Of a DNA stretch of 64,000 bases, positions 25,754 through 33,908 are shown one piece after another. Under the pieces are notes generated by a model. The model was not told where the DNA came from. It did no database searches and saw only the letters and a program-made list of their open reading frames with translations. Numbering within the stretch: the first letter of the stretch is position 1; each line of letters starts with the position of its first letter. The stretch covers positions 930,001 to 994,000 of the forward strand of contig NZ_CP042430.1 of assembly GCF_007970665.1 (NCBI RefSeq), read 5' to 3'. The stretch is from Baekduia soli (lineage in GTDB: Bacteria > Actinomycetota > Thermoleophilia > Solirubrobacterales > Solirubrobacteraceae). A program made the position numbers and the translations under genes.

Positions 25754-27283
25754 ATGACCGCACCGTCCACCGAGCCCCCGCCCACCGCCGCGCCCCACGA
25801 GCACGTCGACGTGCTCATCGTCGGCGCCGGCGTGTCGGGCATCGGCTGCGCCTACCACCTGCAGACCGAGCAGCCCGGCAAGACCTACACCATCCTCGAG
25901 GGCCGCGAGGCCACGGGCGGCACGTGGGACCTCTTCCGCTACCCCGGCATCCGCTCGGACTCCGACCTGCACACGTTCGGCTACGCGTTCAAGCCCTGGC
26001 GGGATGAGAAGGCGATCGCCGACGGCCCGTCCATCCTGCGCTACATCCGGGAGACCGCCAGCGAGAACGGCATCGACCGCCACCTGCGCCTCGGCCACCG
26101 CGTCGTGTCGGCCGCGTGGTCGAGCGCCGACGCGCGCTGGACCGTGGAGGCGGTGCGCTCCGACACCGGGGAGACCGTCCGCTTGACCTGCGGGTGGCTC
26201 TTCTGCGCGGGCGGCTACTACCGCTACGACGAGGGCTACACCCCGCACTTCGAGGGCGCGGAGCGCTTCCGCGGTCCCATCGTGCACCCGCAGCACTGGC
26301 CGGAGGACCTCGACTGCGCCGGCCGGCGCGTCGTCGTCATCGGCAGCGGGGCCACGGCCGTGACGCTGGTCCCGGCGCTGGCGCGCAGCGCCGCGCACGT
26401 GACGATGCTGCAGCGCTCGCCGAGCTACGTGGTCTCCGTGCCCGAGCGCGACCCGATCGCCAACGCGCTGCGGCGCGTGCTGCCGGCCGAGACCGCCTAC
26501 CGCCTCACGCGCCGCAAGAACATCTGGATGCAGCGCACGATCTACAACCTCAGCCGCAGCCGCCCGCGGCTGCTGCGCCGGCTGCTGCGCGCGGGCGTCA
26601 AGCGGCAGCTGCCGCCGGGCTACGCGGTCGACACCCACTTCAACCCGCGTTACGACCCCTGGGACCAGCGGCTCTGCGCGGTGCCCGACGGCGACCTGTT
26701 CAAGGCGATCCGCCATGGCAGCGCGTCGATCGTCACCGACCGGATCGACACGTTCACCGAGGACGGGATCCGCCTGGCCTCGGGCGCCACGCTGCCGGCC
26801 GACGTCATCGTCACCGCGACGGGGCTGAACCTGCTCGCGCTCGGCGGCATCGCGCTGACGGTCGACGGCCGCGCGGTCGACCTCGCCCAGACCATGGCCT
26901 ACAAGGCGATGATGCTCAGCGACGTGCCGAACTTCGCGTTCGCGATCGGCTACACGAACTCGTCGTGGACGCTGAAGGTCGACCTGGTGTGCGAGCACCT
27001 CGGGCGGATCCTGGAGTACATGGACCGCCATGGCCACGACACCTGCGTGCCCCACGACGACGACCCGATGATCGAGACGCGGCCGCTGCTGGACTTCGGC
27101 GCGGGCTACGTCCAGCGCGCTGTGCACGCCTTCCCGCGCCAGGGCTCCAAGGGGCCGTGGACGCTGGCGATGAGCTACGCCGCCGACGTCGAGAAGCTGC
27201 GCCGCGGCCCGGTGGAGGACCCGGCGCTGCGCTTCTCGCACTCGGCGGGCGTGGCCGACGCGCCGCCCGCGCTGGCCGCCTGA
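25754..27283 (+). CDS. FAD-dependent monooxygenase, Baeyer-Villiger/EthA type
   Basis: A 509-residue NADPH-dependent flavin monooxygenase that inserts oxygen next to a ketone or oxidises S/N atoms. VDVLIVGAGVSGIGCAYHL binds FAD, VVVIGSGATAVTL binds NADPH, and FRGPIVHPQHWP is the FxGxxxHxxxWP fingerprint of class B monooxygenases. GGTWDLFRYPGIRSDSDLHTFGY is typical of the EthA branch. The ATG at 25754 has GAGGAG thirteen bases upstream, slightly far, with a second possible site at GCAGCC. It is transcribed away from PucR. Substrate unknown. Confidence 0.9.
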   Translation: MTAPSTEPPPTAAPHEHVDVLIVGAGVSGIGCAYHLQTEQPGKTYTILEGREATGGTWDLFRYPGIRSDSDLHTFGYAFKPWRDEKAIADGPSILRYIRETASENGIDRHLRLGHRVVSAAWSSADARWTVEAVRSDTGETVRLTCGWLFCAGGYYRYDEGYTPHFEGAERFRGPIVHPQHWPEDLDCAGRRVVVIGSGATAVTLVPALARSAAHVTMLQRSPSYVVSVPERDPIANALRRVLPAETAYRLTRRKNIWMQRTIYNLSRSRPRLLRRLLRAGVKRQLPPGYAVDTHFNPRYDPWDQRLCAVPDGDLFKAIRHGSASIVTDRIDTFTEDGIRLASGATLPADVIVTATGLNLLALGGIALTVDGRAVDLAQTMAYKAMMLSDVPNFAFAIGYTNSSWTLKVDLVCEHLGRILEYMDRHGHDTCVPHDDDPMIETRPLLDFGAGYVQRAVHAFPRQGSKGPWTLAMSYAADVEKLRRGPVEDPALRFSHSAGVADAPPALAA

Positions 27284-27285
27284 CC

Positions 27286-28467
27286 TCAGCCGTCGCCGAG
27301 CTCGGCCAGGCGGCGCCGCAGCAGGCGCCGCTCGGCCTCGTCGTGGGCGAGCTCCAGCGCGCGCCCGTAGGCCGCGCGCGCCGGGCCGGTGCGGCCCAGC
27401 CGGCGCAGGAGCTCGCCGCGGGTGGCGTGCAGGTAGCGGTAGTCGCCCAGGTCCAGGGCGTCGGCGATCGCCAGCCCCGCCTCCGGTCCGTCGGCCTCGG
27501 CGACGGCGACCGCGCGGCCCAGCTCGACGACCGCGGACCCCGTCCGCCGCGAGAGCTCGGCGTAGAGGACGGCGATCGCCGCCCAGTCGCGCGGGTCGTC
27601 GGCGTGCCGCGCGGCGATCGCGGCCTGCAGCACGTAGGGGCCGTCGCCCTGCAGCGCCAGTGCCCGCCCCAGCGCCGCGCGCCCGGCGGCGATCTGCGCG
27701 GCGTCCCAGAGCGCGCGGTCCTGGTCGGCGAGCAGCACGAGGTCGCCGTCGCGCACGCGGGCGGCCCGCCGCGCGTCGTGCAGGAGCATCATCGCCAGCA
27801 GGCCGTGGACCTCGGGCTCGTCGGGCATGAGCTCGGCCAGCGCGCGGCCCAGCCGCAGCGCCTCGGCGGCGAGGTCATGGCCGGGCGGGGCGGTGTAGCC
27901 CTCGTTGAAGATGAGGTAGACGACCGCGAGCACCGCGGCGAGCCGGTCGGGCAGGAGGTGGTCGGCGGGCACCCGGAACGGGATGCCGGCCTCACGGATC
28001 TTGCGCTTGGCCCGTACGAGGCGCTGGGCCATCGTCGCCTCGCCGACCAGGAACGCGCGGGCGATCTGCTCCGTGCCCAGGCCGCCGAGCGTGCGCAGCG
28101 TCAGCGCGACCTGGGCCTCCGTCGACAGCGCGGGGTGGCAGCAGGTGAAGACCAGCTCGAGGCGCTCGTCGGGGAACGTCGCGTCGTCCATCTCGTCCTC
28201 GGAGGCCTCGGGCACGTCGAGCAGCGGGAGCTTGGTGGCCAGCGTGCGCTCGCGCCGCATCCGGTCGATGGCCCGGTTGCGCCCGGTCGCCACCAGCCAG
28301 CTGGCCGGGCTGGCCGGGACGCCGTCGCGCGGCCACCGCTCGGCGGCGATCGTGAAGGCCTCCTGCGCGGCCTCCTCGGCGAGGTCGAAGTCGCCGAGGA
28401 GGCCGATGAGGGCCGCGAGCACGCGGCCCCAGTGGTCGCGGAAGGCCTGCTCGGCCGGCGCTACCAC
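27286..28467 (-). CDS. ECF42-type RNA polymerase sigma factor
   Basis: A 393-residue extracytoplasmic-function sigma factor. Region 2 ([35 protein letters not shown]) and region 4 ([33 protein letters not shown]) occupy the first 180 residues. A ~200-residue C-terminal helical, TPR-like extension follows, with [20 protein letters not shown]. This extension and the lack of an anti-sigma gene define ECF42, and members are paired with YCII/DGPF proteins as here. The GTG at 28467 overlaps the YCII stop by seven bases. The C-terminal part is thought to replace an anti-sigma factor. Confidence 0.92.
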   Translation of the reverse strand: MVAPAEQAFRDHWGRVLAALIGLLGDFDLAEEAAQEAFTIAAERWPRDGVPASPASWLVATGRNRAIDRMRRERTLATKLPLLDVPEASEDEMDDATFPDERLELVFTCCHPALSTEAQVALTLRTLGGLGTEQIARAFLVGEATMAQRLVRAKRKIREAGIPFRVPADHLLPDRLAAVLAVVYLIFNEGYTAPPGHDLAAEALRLGRALAELMPDEPEVHGLLAMMLLHDARRAARVRDGDLVLLADQDRALWDAAQIAAGRAALGRALALQGDGPYVLQAAIAARHADDPRDWAAIAVLYAELSRRTGSAVVELGRAVAVAEADGPEAGLAIADALDLGDYRYLHATRGELLRRLGRTGPARAAYGRALELAHDEAERRLLRRRLAELGDG

Positions 28468-28817
28468 TCGACGATCGGCCGGATCTCGACCGCGCCGCCC
28501 AGCCGCGCCGCCGGGATCCGGCCGGCGAGCTCGATGGCCGCGTCGAGGTCATCGGCCTCGTAGAGCAGCCAGCCGCCGATCGCCTCCTTGAGCTCGGCGA
28601 ACGGCCCGTCGGTCGTCAGCGTCCGGCCGTCCTGGACGCGCACGGTGGTGGCCGAGTCGGGCGACCGGAGCTGCTGGCCCGGGGTGACGCCCGGCGTCTC
28701 GCTCACGGCCCGGTAGTCCTCGGCGATCTGCGCCTTCTCTTCATCCGGCAGCCGGTCCCACGCCTCCGAGGGCGGGGTCGGGGTGCTGCCGTGGTGGATC
28801 ATCAGCATGTACTTCAC
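28461..28817 (-). CDS. YCII/DGPF-domain protein, ECF42 partner
   Basis: A 118-residue protein of the YCII-related family with KYMLMIHH at the start and the signature [31 protein letters not shown]. The fold is a ferredoxin-like dimer. Such genes sit next to, and are usually activated by, ECF42 sigma factors; biochemical function is unproven. The GTG at 28817 has AGGAGG five bases upstream. Translation runs into the sigma gene. Confidence 0.9.
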   Translation of the reverse strand: MKYMLMIHHGSTPTPPSEAWDRLPDEEKAQIAEDYRAVSETPGVTPGQQLRSPDSATTVRVQDGRTLTTDGPFAELKEAIGGWLLYEADDLDAAIELAGRIPAARLGGAVEIRPIVEW

Positions 28818-28903
28818 AGGGTCCTCCTGTCCGGGATGGTCGCAGCTGAGACGAACGGGGGACCGCGGAATCGACAAGGGGCGGCGAACGTGCCGGGGCG
28901 GGG

Positions 28904-29040
28904 TCAGCCCGCCATCATCTGCATCACCGAGAACGTGGCGCCCTGCGGGTCGGCCAGGTCGGCGAAGCGCCGATGGGCATGCCCATGGGCTCGACGGTGA
29001 TCGTCGCGCCGAGCCGCGGGCCGCGGCGGCGGGGCGGCCA
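28904..29040 (-). pseudogene. Remnant of a VOC (glyoxalase-fold) protein
   Basis: The reverse strand encodes GATITVEPMGMPIG, then after a one-base frame change RFADLADPQGATFSVMQMMAG and a stop at 28904. This is the last ~40 residues of a vicinal-oxygen-chelate protein, matching the usual GRFAxLxDPQGAxF ending. No upstream part is present: beyond ~29040 the sequence is the methyltransferase leader. So the gene is both frameshifted and cut at its 5' end. VOC proteins are common partners of ECF42/YCII genes, which suggests a decayed third member of that locus. Confidence 0.65.
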
Positions 29041-29093
29041 AGATAGGGAGTTCTCCCGATGTCCCGGTGCGGGGGTCGCCCTACCGTCGCGCC

Positions 29094-29924
29094 ATGACCA
29101 CTCTCAAGGCTCCCGAAGACACCGAGCTCAAGGCGCGCCATCGCGCGATGTGGGCCTCGGGCGACTACCCCTCGATGGTCGAGGCGTTCCTGCTACCGCT
29201 CGGCCCGCACCTCGCCGAGGCGGCCGGCGCCGGCCCCGGCCGGCGCGTGCTCGACGTGGCCGCCGGCACCGGCAACGCCTCGATCCCGGCGGCCCTGCGC
29301 GGTGCCGACGTCGTGGCCTCCGACCTGACCCCCGAGCTGCTGGAGGCGGGCCGGGCCCGCGCCCAGGCCGCCGGCGTCGAGCTCGACTGGGTCCCGGCCG
29401 ACGCCGAGAACCTCCCGTTCGCCGACGCGTCCTTCGACGTCGTCATGTCGGCGATCGGGGCGATGTTCACGCCCCACCACGAACGGACCGCCGCCGAGAT
29501 GGCGCGCGTCTGCCGCCCGGGTGGCACCGTCGCGCTGCTGAGCTGGACCCCGGAGGGCACGATCGGCGCGCTGTTCCGGGCCATCGGCCCGTTCGCCCCG
29601 GCGCCCCCGCCCGGCGCCCGGCCCGCGCCGCTGTGGGGCTCGGAGGACCACGTCCGCGAGCTGTTCGGCGACACCGTGACGTGGTCGCCCATGACCCGCC
29701 ACACCCTGGACATCACCGCCTTCCCGGAGCGCGAGGCGATCGCCACGCACTTCATCGAGCGCTACGGGCCGACGATCGCCGCGCGGCGCAACGCCGCGGC
29801 CAACGGCCGCGAGGCGGACTTCGACGCCGCGCTGGCCGGCGTGTTCCACGACGCCGACCTCGGCGGCGGCGGCGACTCGCGCTACGCGTTCGAGTACCTG
29901 CTCGGCGTCGGGACGCGCTCCTGA
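29094..29924 (+). CDS. Class I SAM-dependent methyltransferase
   Basis: A 276-residue methyltransferase with a Rossmann core. RRVLDVAAGTGNASIPAALRGADVVASDLTPELLEAG holds motif I and the acidic residue of motif II, WVPADAENLPFADASFDVVMS covers motifs II-III, and MARVCRPGGTVALLSWTPEG is the post-core strand. The UbiE-like layout suggests a small-molecule acceptor. The ATG at 29094 fits the family; an upstream start at 29067 would add nine residues without a better binding site. Its target is unknown. Confidence 0.87.
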   Translation: MTTLKAPEDTELKARHRAMWASGDYPSMVEAFLLPLGPHLAEAAGAGPGRRVLDVAAGTGNASIPAALRGADVVASDLTPELLEAGRARAQAAGVELDWVPADAENLPFADASFDVVMSAIGAMFTPHHERTAAEMARVCRPGGTVALLSWTPEGTIGALFRAIGPFAPAPPPGARPAPLWGSEDHVRELFGDTVTWSPMTRHTLDITAFPEREAIATHFIERYGPTIAARRNAAANGREADFDAALAGVFHDADLGGGGDSRYAFEYLLGVGTRS

Positions 29925-30106
29925 GGGACGGTCGCGCCGCGCGCCGCCGGGCCTGGCGAGGGGCCTGGCGGCCGGGCGTGGGCCGAGCGGCCCGGCCACC
30001 GTCGAGCTGCGTACGCCCCCGCCCCCGGTCGAGCCCGCGCCGGCCACCGAGCGCGCACCTGCGGCGGCCCCGGCGCGGCGGCGGATCCCGGCCCTCCCGC
30101 AACGCA

Positions 30107-30130
30107 GAAGCCCCGCACAGGCGGGGCTTC
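30107..30130 (-). terminator. Hairpin downstream of tRNA-Ala(CGC)
   Basis: GAAGCCCCGC and GCGGGGCTTC form ten perfect pairs around a four-base loop. On the reverse strand it follows the tRNA 3' end by eight bases. A U-tract is absent, which is common for terminators in very GC-rich actinobacteria. Confidence 0.75.
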
Positions 30131-30138
30131 CGTTCCAG

Positions 30139-30211
30139 TGGAGCTAGGGGGACTCGAACCCCCGACCTCCTGGGTGCGATCCAGGCGCTCTCCCAACTGA
30201 GCTATAGCCCC
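30139..30211 (-). tRNA. tRNA-Ala (anticodon CGC)
   Basis: The reverse strand folds into a full 73-base cloverleaf. The acceptor is GGGGCTA paired with TAGCTCC, followed by the A discriminator. The D-arm is GCTC/GAGC, the anticodon arm CCTGG-ATCGCAC-CCAGG, and the T-arm GGGGG-TTCGAGT-CCCCC. The loop gives anticodon CGC, which reads GCG, a frequent alanine codon at this GC content. The CCA end is not encoded. Confidence 0.97.
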
Positions 30212-30293
30212 GAGGTGCCTGGAGTGTAGCCACCCACCATCGGTCCAGGCGGGTCGGGCTGCCCGGCCCCGCGAGTACGCTGCGGGGCGGGAG

Positions 30294-32225
30294 ATGTCCG
30301 ACCGCGGCCCTTTCGGCGACCTCCGGGATCGCCTGTCGAGCTTTCGCACCCGGCTGCGACTCTTCTTCCTGCTCATCGTGATCGTCCCGATGGTCGCGGT
30401 CACCCTCGTCGTCTTCAAGCTCATCGCCGAGAGCGAGCAGGGCCAGGCCGACGCCCGCGTCGCCGGCCGCCAGGAGGCGGCGATCAGCCTGTACTACAAC
30501 GCGCGGTCGCGCGCCGACCGCATCGCCGCGCAGATCGGGCGCGACCCCGGGCTGGCCTCGGCGCTGCGGGCCGGCGACGACGCGGCGGTGCAGCGCGCCG
30601 TCGTCCGGCTGCGCGCGAGCACGCGCGCCGACCGGATCGTCCTCGAGCGCTCGGGGACCGTGCTGGCCCAGGCCGGCGACCCGGGCGCGTCGTTCCCGGC
30701 GCGGCGGACGCTCGTGGCCGACGGCAGGACGGTCGCCGACCTCGAGGTCTCCGTCCAGGACGCGGCGACCTACGCGACGCTCGTGCGCCGGGTCACGCGC
30801 CTGGAGACGCTCGTCCTGCGCAACGACCGGATCATCGCCTCGACGATCCCCGCGCCGGGATCACCGCGGCTGCCGCCCAGCGGGGCCAGCGGCAAGGTCG
30901 AGGTGGGCGGCCAGGAGTTCCAGGCCGCGAGCTTCGCCGCACCCGGGTTCGGCAGCGAGCGCGTCCAGGTCACCGTCCTTGAGCCCCACGCCCAGACGGC
31001 CTCGGCGATCCGGCGCGGGCGCCTGAAGGCCGGCGTCGTGCTCGCGGGCTTCTTCCTGCTGGCGCTCGTCTCGGCGCTCGTCGTCTCCCGGTCGCTGAAC
31101 CGCCAGATCGAGGAGTTCCTCGCGGCCGCGCGGCGCCTGGGCGCCGGTGACTTCTCGGCCCGGGCGCCGACCCGCGGCCGCGACCAGTTCGCCCAGCTCG
31201 GCGGCGAGTTCAACAACATGGCGGCCGAGCTCGACGGGCGGCTGCGCGAGCTCGCCCAGGAGCGCCTGCGCCTCGAGCTCTCCCTGCGGCGCATCGGGGA
31301 GACGTTCGCCTCCAGCCTGGACCGCGACGGCCTGCTGGAGATCGTCGTGCGCACGGCCGTCGACGCCGTCGACGCCGTCGGCGGCCACGCGCTGGCCCAG
31401 CGCGAGATCGACGGCGACCTCGTCCCCGTGGCGGGCGTCGGCGACGGCTCGCTGCCCGCCGCGGTCGCCGAGGCCGAGCGCGAGGTCCTGGCCACGGGGC
31501 AGCCGTCGCTGGCCGAGGTCGACGGCGGTCATGCGCTCGCGCACCCGCTGCGCGCCGGGCCGGCCGCCGGCGAGCGCGCCGACGTGGTCACGGGGCTGAT
31601 CTCCGTGTGGCGCCCCGAGCGCGCGTTCACCCACCGCGAGCGCGAGCTCTTCCACTACCTGGCGGGCCAGGCCGCCGTGTCGGTCGAGAACGTCGGCCTG
31701 CACGAGACCGTCGAGCGCCAGGCCGTCACCGACGAGCTCACGGGGCTGTCGAACCGGCGGCGCTTCCAGGAGACGATGTCGGCCGAGGTCGAGCGCTCCA
31801 AGCGCTTCGGGCAGGAGCTCGGCCTGGTCATGCTCGACATCGACGACTTCAAGGCCGTCAACGACAGCTACGGCCACCAGCAGGGCGATCTCGTCCTGCG
31901 GGAGGTCGCGCGGATCCTGCGGGCCTCCTCGCGCGAGATCGACGAGCCCGCCCGCTACGGCGGCGAGGAGCTCGCCGTCATCCTCCCCGGGACCGGGCTG
32001 CCGGGCGCCTACGAGCTGGCCGAGCGCGTCCGCGAGGGCATCGAGGCGCTGCGCCTGCCGATCGTCGGCGACCCCGGCGCCGAGCCCCTGCAGATCACGG
32101 CCAGCTTCGGCGCGGCGGCGCTGCCCACGTCGGCCGACAGCGTGCGCGGGCTGGTGGCCGCCGCCGACGAGGCGCTCTACCAGGCCAAGCGGGCCGGCAA
32201 GAACCAGACGGTGCGCGCGCCATGA
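30294..32225 (+). CDS. Membrane diguanylate cyclase (sensor-HAMP-GAF-GGDEF)
   Basis: A 643-residue protein likely to make cyclic di-GMP. One membrane helix at ~21-44 and another at ~246-266 bracket an extracytoplasmic sensor of about 200 residues. A HAMP domain (~266-320), a helical linker, a GAF domain (~335-475) and a GGDEF domain follow. The active-site motif is RYGGEELAV (near residue 556), an accepted GGEEL variant. LTGLSNRRRF and DIDDFKAVNDSYGHQQGD are intact, so the enzyme looks active. The ATG at 30294 follows a GGGAG. The signal sensed is unknown. Confidence 0.92.
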   Translation: MSDRGPFGDLRDRLSSFRTRLRLFFLLIVIVPMVAVTLVVFKLIAESEQGQADARVAGRQEAAISLYYNARSRADRIAAQIGRDPGLASALRAGDDAAVQRAVVRLRASTRADRIVLERSGTVLAQAGDPGASFPARRTLVADGRTVADLEVSVQDAATYATLVRRVTRLETLVLRNDRIIASTIPAPGSPRLPPSGASGKVEVGGQEFQAASFAAPGFGSERVQVTVLEPHAQTASAIRRGRLKAGVVLAGFFLLALVSALVVSRSLNRQIEEFLAAARRLGAGDFSARAPTRGRDQFAQLGGEFNNMAAELDGRLRELAQERLRLELSLRRIGETFASSLDRDGLLEIVVRTAVDAVDAVGGHALAQREIDGDLVPVAGVGDGSLPAAVAEAEREVLATGQPSLAEVDGGHALAHPLRAGPAAGERADVVTGLISVWRPERAFTHRERELFHYLAGQAAVSVENVGLHETVERQAVTDELTGLSNRRRFQETMSAEVERSKRFGQELGLVMLDIDDFKAVNDSYGHQQGDLVLREVARILRASSREIDEPARYGGEELAVILPGTGLPGAYELAERVREGIEALRLPIVGDPGAEPLQITASFGAAALPTSADSVRGLVAAADEALYQAKRAGKNQTVRAP

Positions 32226-32282
32226 CCGGCGGGCCGCCGCCCGTCGCCGTCCGGCCCGTTGGCTCGTTACGCTAAGGGCACC

Positions 32283-32858
32283 ATGGGCCTGTTGGATGAC
32301 GCCATCCGGGAGCACCTCGAGCTCAAGCGCCGCCGGGGCGCCGACCCGACCGAGATCGAACGCGAGGAGGTCGAGGCGCTCGGCCCCGTGCGCCGGGGCG
32401 ACGTCGACCTCGCCGACGGCCCGGGCGCGCCGCCCGACGAGGCCGACCTGGAGCCGGCCGCCCACGACGAGCCCGAGTCCGTGCACGTCGGGCACGATCA
32501 CGACGAGCCGGTGCCCGACGAGGGGCTGGTGCACCACGATGCGCCCTACGCCGAGGCCGAGGATCAGACCGCCACGCCGCCCCACGGCGACCCGTGGACC
32601 CAGCAGGCCACGCGGGAGTTCTCCTCCGAGGAGCTCGGGCAGGCGCTCAGCGACCGCGGCGGCGGCCGCCGCGAGGCGGGGCCCGAGCCGCCTGAGGAGG
32701 CGCCGCGCCCCCCCGCCGCGGGCCCGGACCCCGACGTCGTGCCGGCCGACGACGACGCCGAGGACGTGCTGGAGGAGACGCCGGACTTCCTGCAGGAGAC
32801 GCCGGAGCACGACCGGCTCTGGTTCGAGCAGAAGCCGCCCAAGGACTTCGACTTCTAG
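32283..32858 (+). CDS. Acidic, mostly disordered protein with conserved-looking ends
   Basis: A 191-residue protein, not recognised as a characterised family. The N-terminus MGLLDDAIREHLELKRRRGAD forms a short amphipathic helix, followed by EIEREEVEALGPV. The middle ~130 residues are rich in Asp, Glu, Pro and His (HVGHDHDEPVPDEGLVHHD) and look disordered. The end is PEHDRLWFEQKPPKDFDF. The shape suggests a scaffold or adaptor with binding motifs at both tips and an acidic linker, possibly binding metal through the His/Asp cluster; that is inference. It follows the cyclase by 57 bases on the same strand. Confidence 0.75.
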   Translation: MGLLDDAIREHLELKRRRGADPTEIEREEVEALGPVRRGDVDLADGPGAPPDEADLEPAAHDEPESVHVGHDHDEPVPDEGLVHHDAPYAEAEDQTATPPHGDPWTQQATREFSSEELGQALSDRGGGRREAGPEPPEEAPRPPAAGPDPDVVPADDDAEDVLEETPDFLQETPEHDRLWFEQKPPKDFDF

Positions 32859-32862
32859 CCGC

Positions 32863-33324
32863 GTGGCGACCCGCCGCCGGCTGACCTGGCTCGACGTCTT
32901 CACCTCGACCCCGCCGACCGGCGACGGCCTGGCGGTCGTCCACGAACGCGACGGGCTGGACGCCGACACGATGCTGCGGGTCGCGCGGGAGACCAACCTC
33001 TCCGAGGCGACCTTCCTGCAGACGGCGACCCGCGAGGGCGCCGACTACCGCCACCGGACCTTTACGACCGCCCAGGAGATTCCGTTCGCGGGGCACCCGT
33101 CGCTGGGGACCGCGCGCGGGCCGAGATGCTCCAGGAGCCCGCCGGGGTCGGCCGCCGGATCGCTGTGCGCCTTCCTGCACCGCCTGGCCGGCGTCACCGC
33201 GCTGCGCGTCGACCAGGGCCTGGCCATGGGCCGGCCCAGCCGCATCGACACGGCGATGGACGGCGACCGCCTCCGCGTCGGCGGTGAGTGCGTGGTCGTC
33301 CTGCAGGGCGAGCTGCGGATCTGA
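32863..33324 (+). pseudogene. PhzF-family gene with large internal deletion
   Basis: The open frame (GTG at 32863, 153 residues) begins like a PhzF isomerase/epimerase: LDVFTSTPPTGDGLAVVHE, ETNLSEATFLQT, and EIPFAGHPSLGTA. It then jumps to the C-terminal PhzF end GSAAGSLCAFLHRLAG and RVDQGLAMGRPSRID. About 120 middle residues are absent compared with the usual ~280. The junction reads RGPRCSRSPPG, and another frame there encodes EMLQEPAG, a piece of the lost part. The barrel cannot form both halves, so this is a decayed gene. It starts four bases after the acidic protein stop. Confidence 0.75.
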
Positions 33325-33551
33325 TCGGCGCGCCGCTCGTCCAGGCGTCCAGGCGCACCGACCGCCGCTGGAGGCCTGGCGCGCACCGGCCGACACCCAC
33401 CGTGACACAGGCAGCGCGCCGGCATCGGGGAACACTTCCGGCGCGCACGCTCCCTCGCCCCGCGGGGGACGAAGGATGCCGCGAGCGCGCCTGAGGCCCT
33501 CGCCTCGGCGCGCTCGCGCTCCTCCTCGCCGGGCTAGACTCCGAGCCGTCC

Positions 33552-33624
33552 GGGGCCATAGCTCAGCTGGGAGAGCGCCTGCTTTGCAAGCAGGAGGTCG
33601 GGGGTTCGATCCCCCCTGGCTCCA
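33552..33624 (+). tRNA. tRNA-Ala (anticodon UGC)
   Basis: The 73-base cloverleaf has acceptor GGGGCCA/TGGCTCC plus A, D-arm GCTC/GAGC, anticodon arm CCTGC-TTTGCAA-GCAGG and T-arm GGGGG-TTCGATC-CCCCC. The anticodon is TGC. No CCA is encoded. Its 3' half is duplicated 6.5 kb downstream, so this gene is the likely insertion target of the island described separately. Confidence 0.98.
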
Positions 33625-33626
33625 CT
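33580..33626 (+). repeat. Left direct repeat (attL-like), 3' half of tRNA-Ala(UGC)
   Basis: These 47 bases run from the anticodon stem to two bases past the tRNA. They match 40091-40137 in the same orientation at 44 of 47 positions. The differences are T/C at 33584, A/G at 33589 and C/G at 33612. Identity stops immediately after, as expected for an attachment core. Confidence 0.7.
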
Positions 33627-33629
33627 CCA

Positions 33630-33657
33630 CGAAAGCCCCGATGATGCGGGGCTTTCG
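33630..33657 (+). terminator. Hairpin downstream of tRNA-Ala(UGC)
   Basis: CGAAAGCCCCG and CGGGGCTTTCG form eleven perfect pairs around ATGATG, five bases after the tRNA. It resembles the hairpin behind the other tRNA-Ala gene in stem sequence (AGCCCCG/CGGGGCT). No such hairpin follows the decayed copy at 40137. Confidence 0.75.
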
Positions 33658-33908
33658 TCGTTCAGGCGGAGAGCGCTTCGGGGGCCGGCAGAGCGCCGTT
33701 CGGGCCGCTACGGGTCGGGCTCGAGCAGCGCGTCCGGCCATCGTGCACCGATCGTCGACGTCGATGCCGAGCAGCTTCGTCGCCCACGTGGGTGCCGCGC
33801 ACGTGCGGCTCCGGAGGGCATGCGCCGAGCAGCGCCCGTCACATGCTGTTCACCCGTCCGCTCGCTGACGTGCTTAGCCTCGGCCGCCCACTCGCGTCAG
33901 GAGATTCC

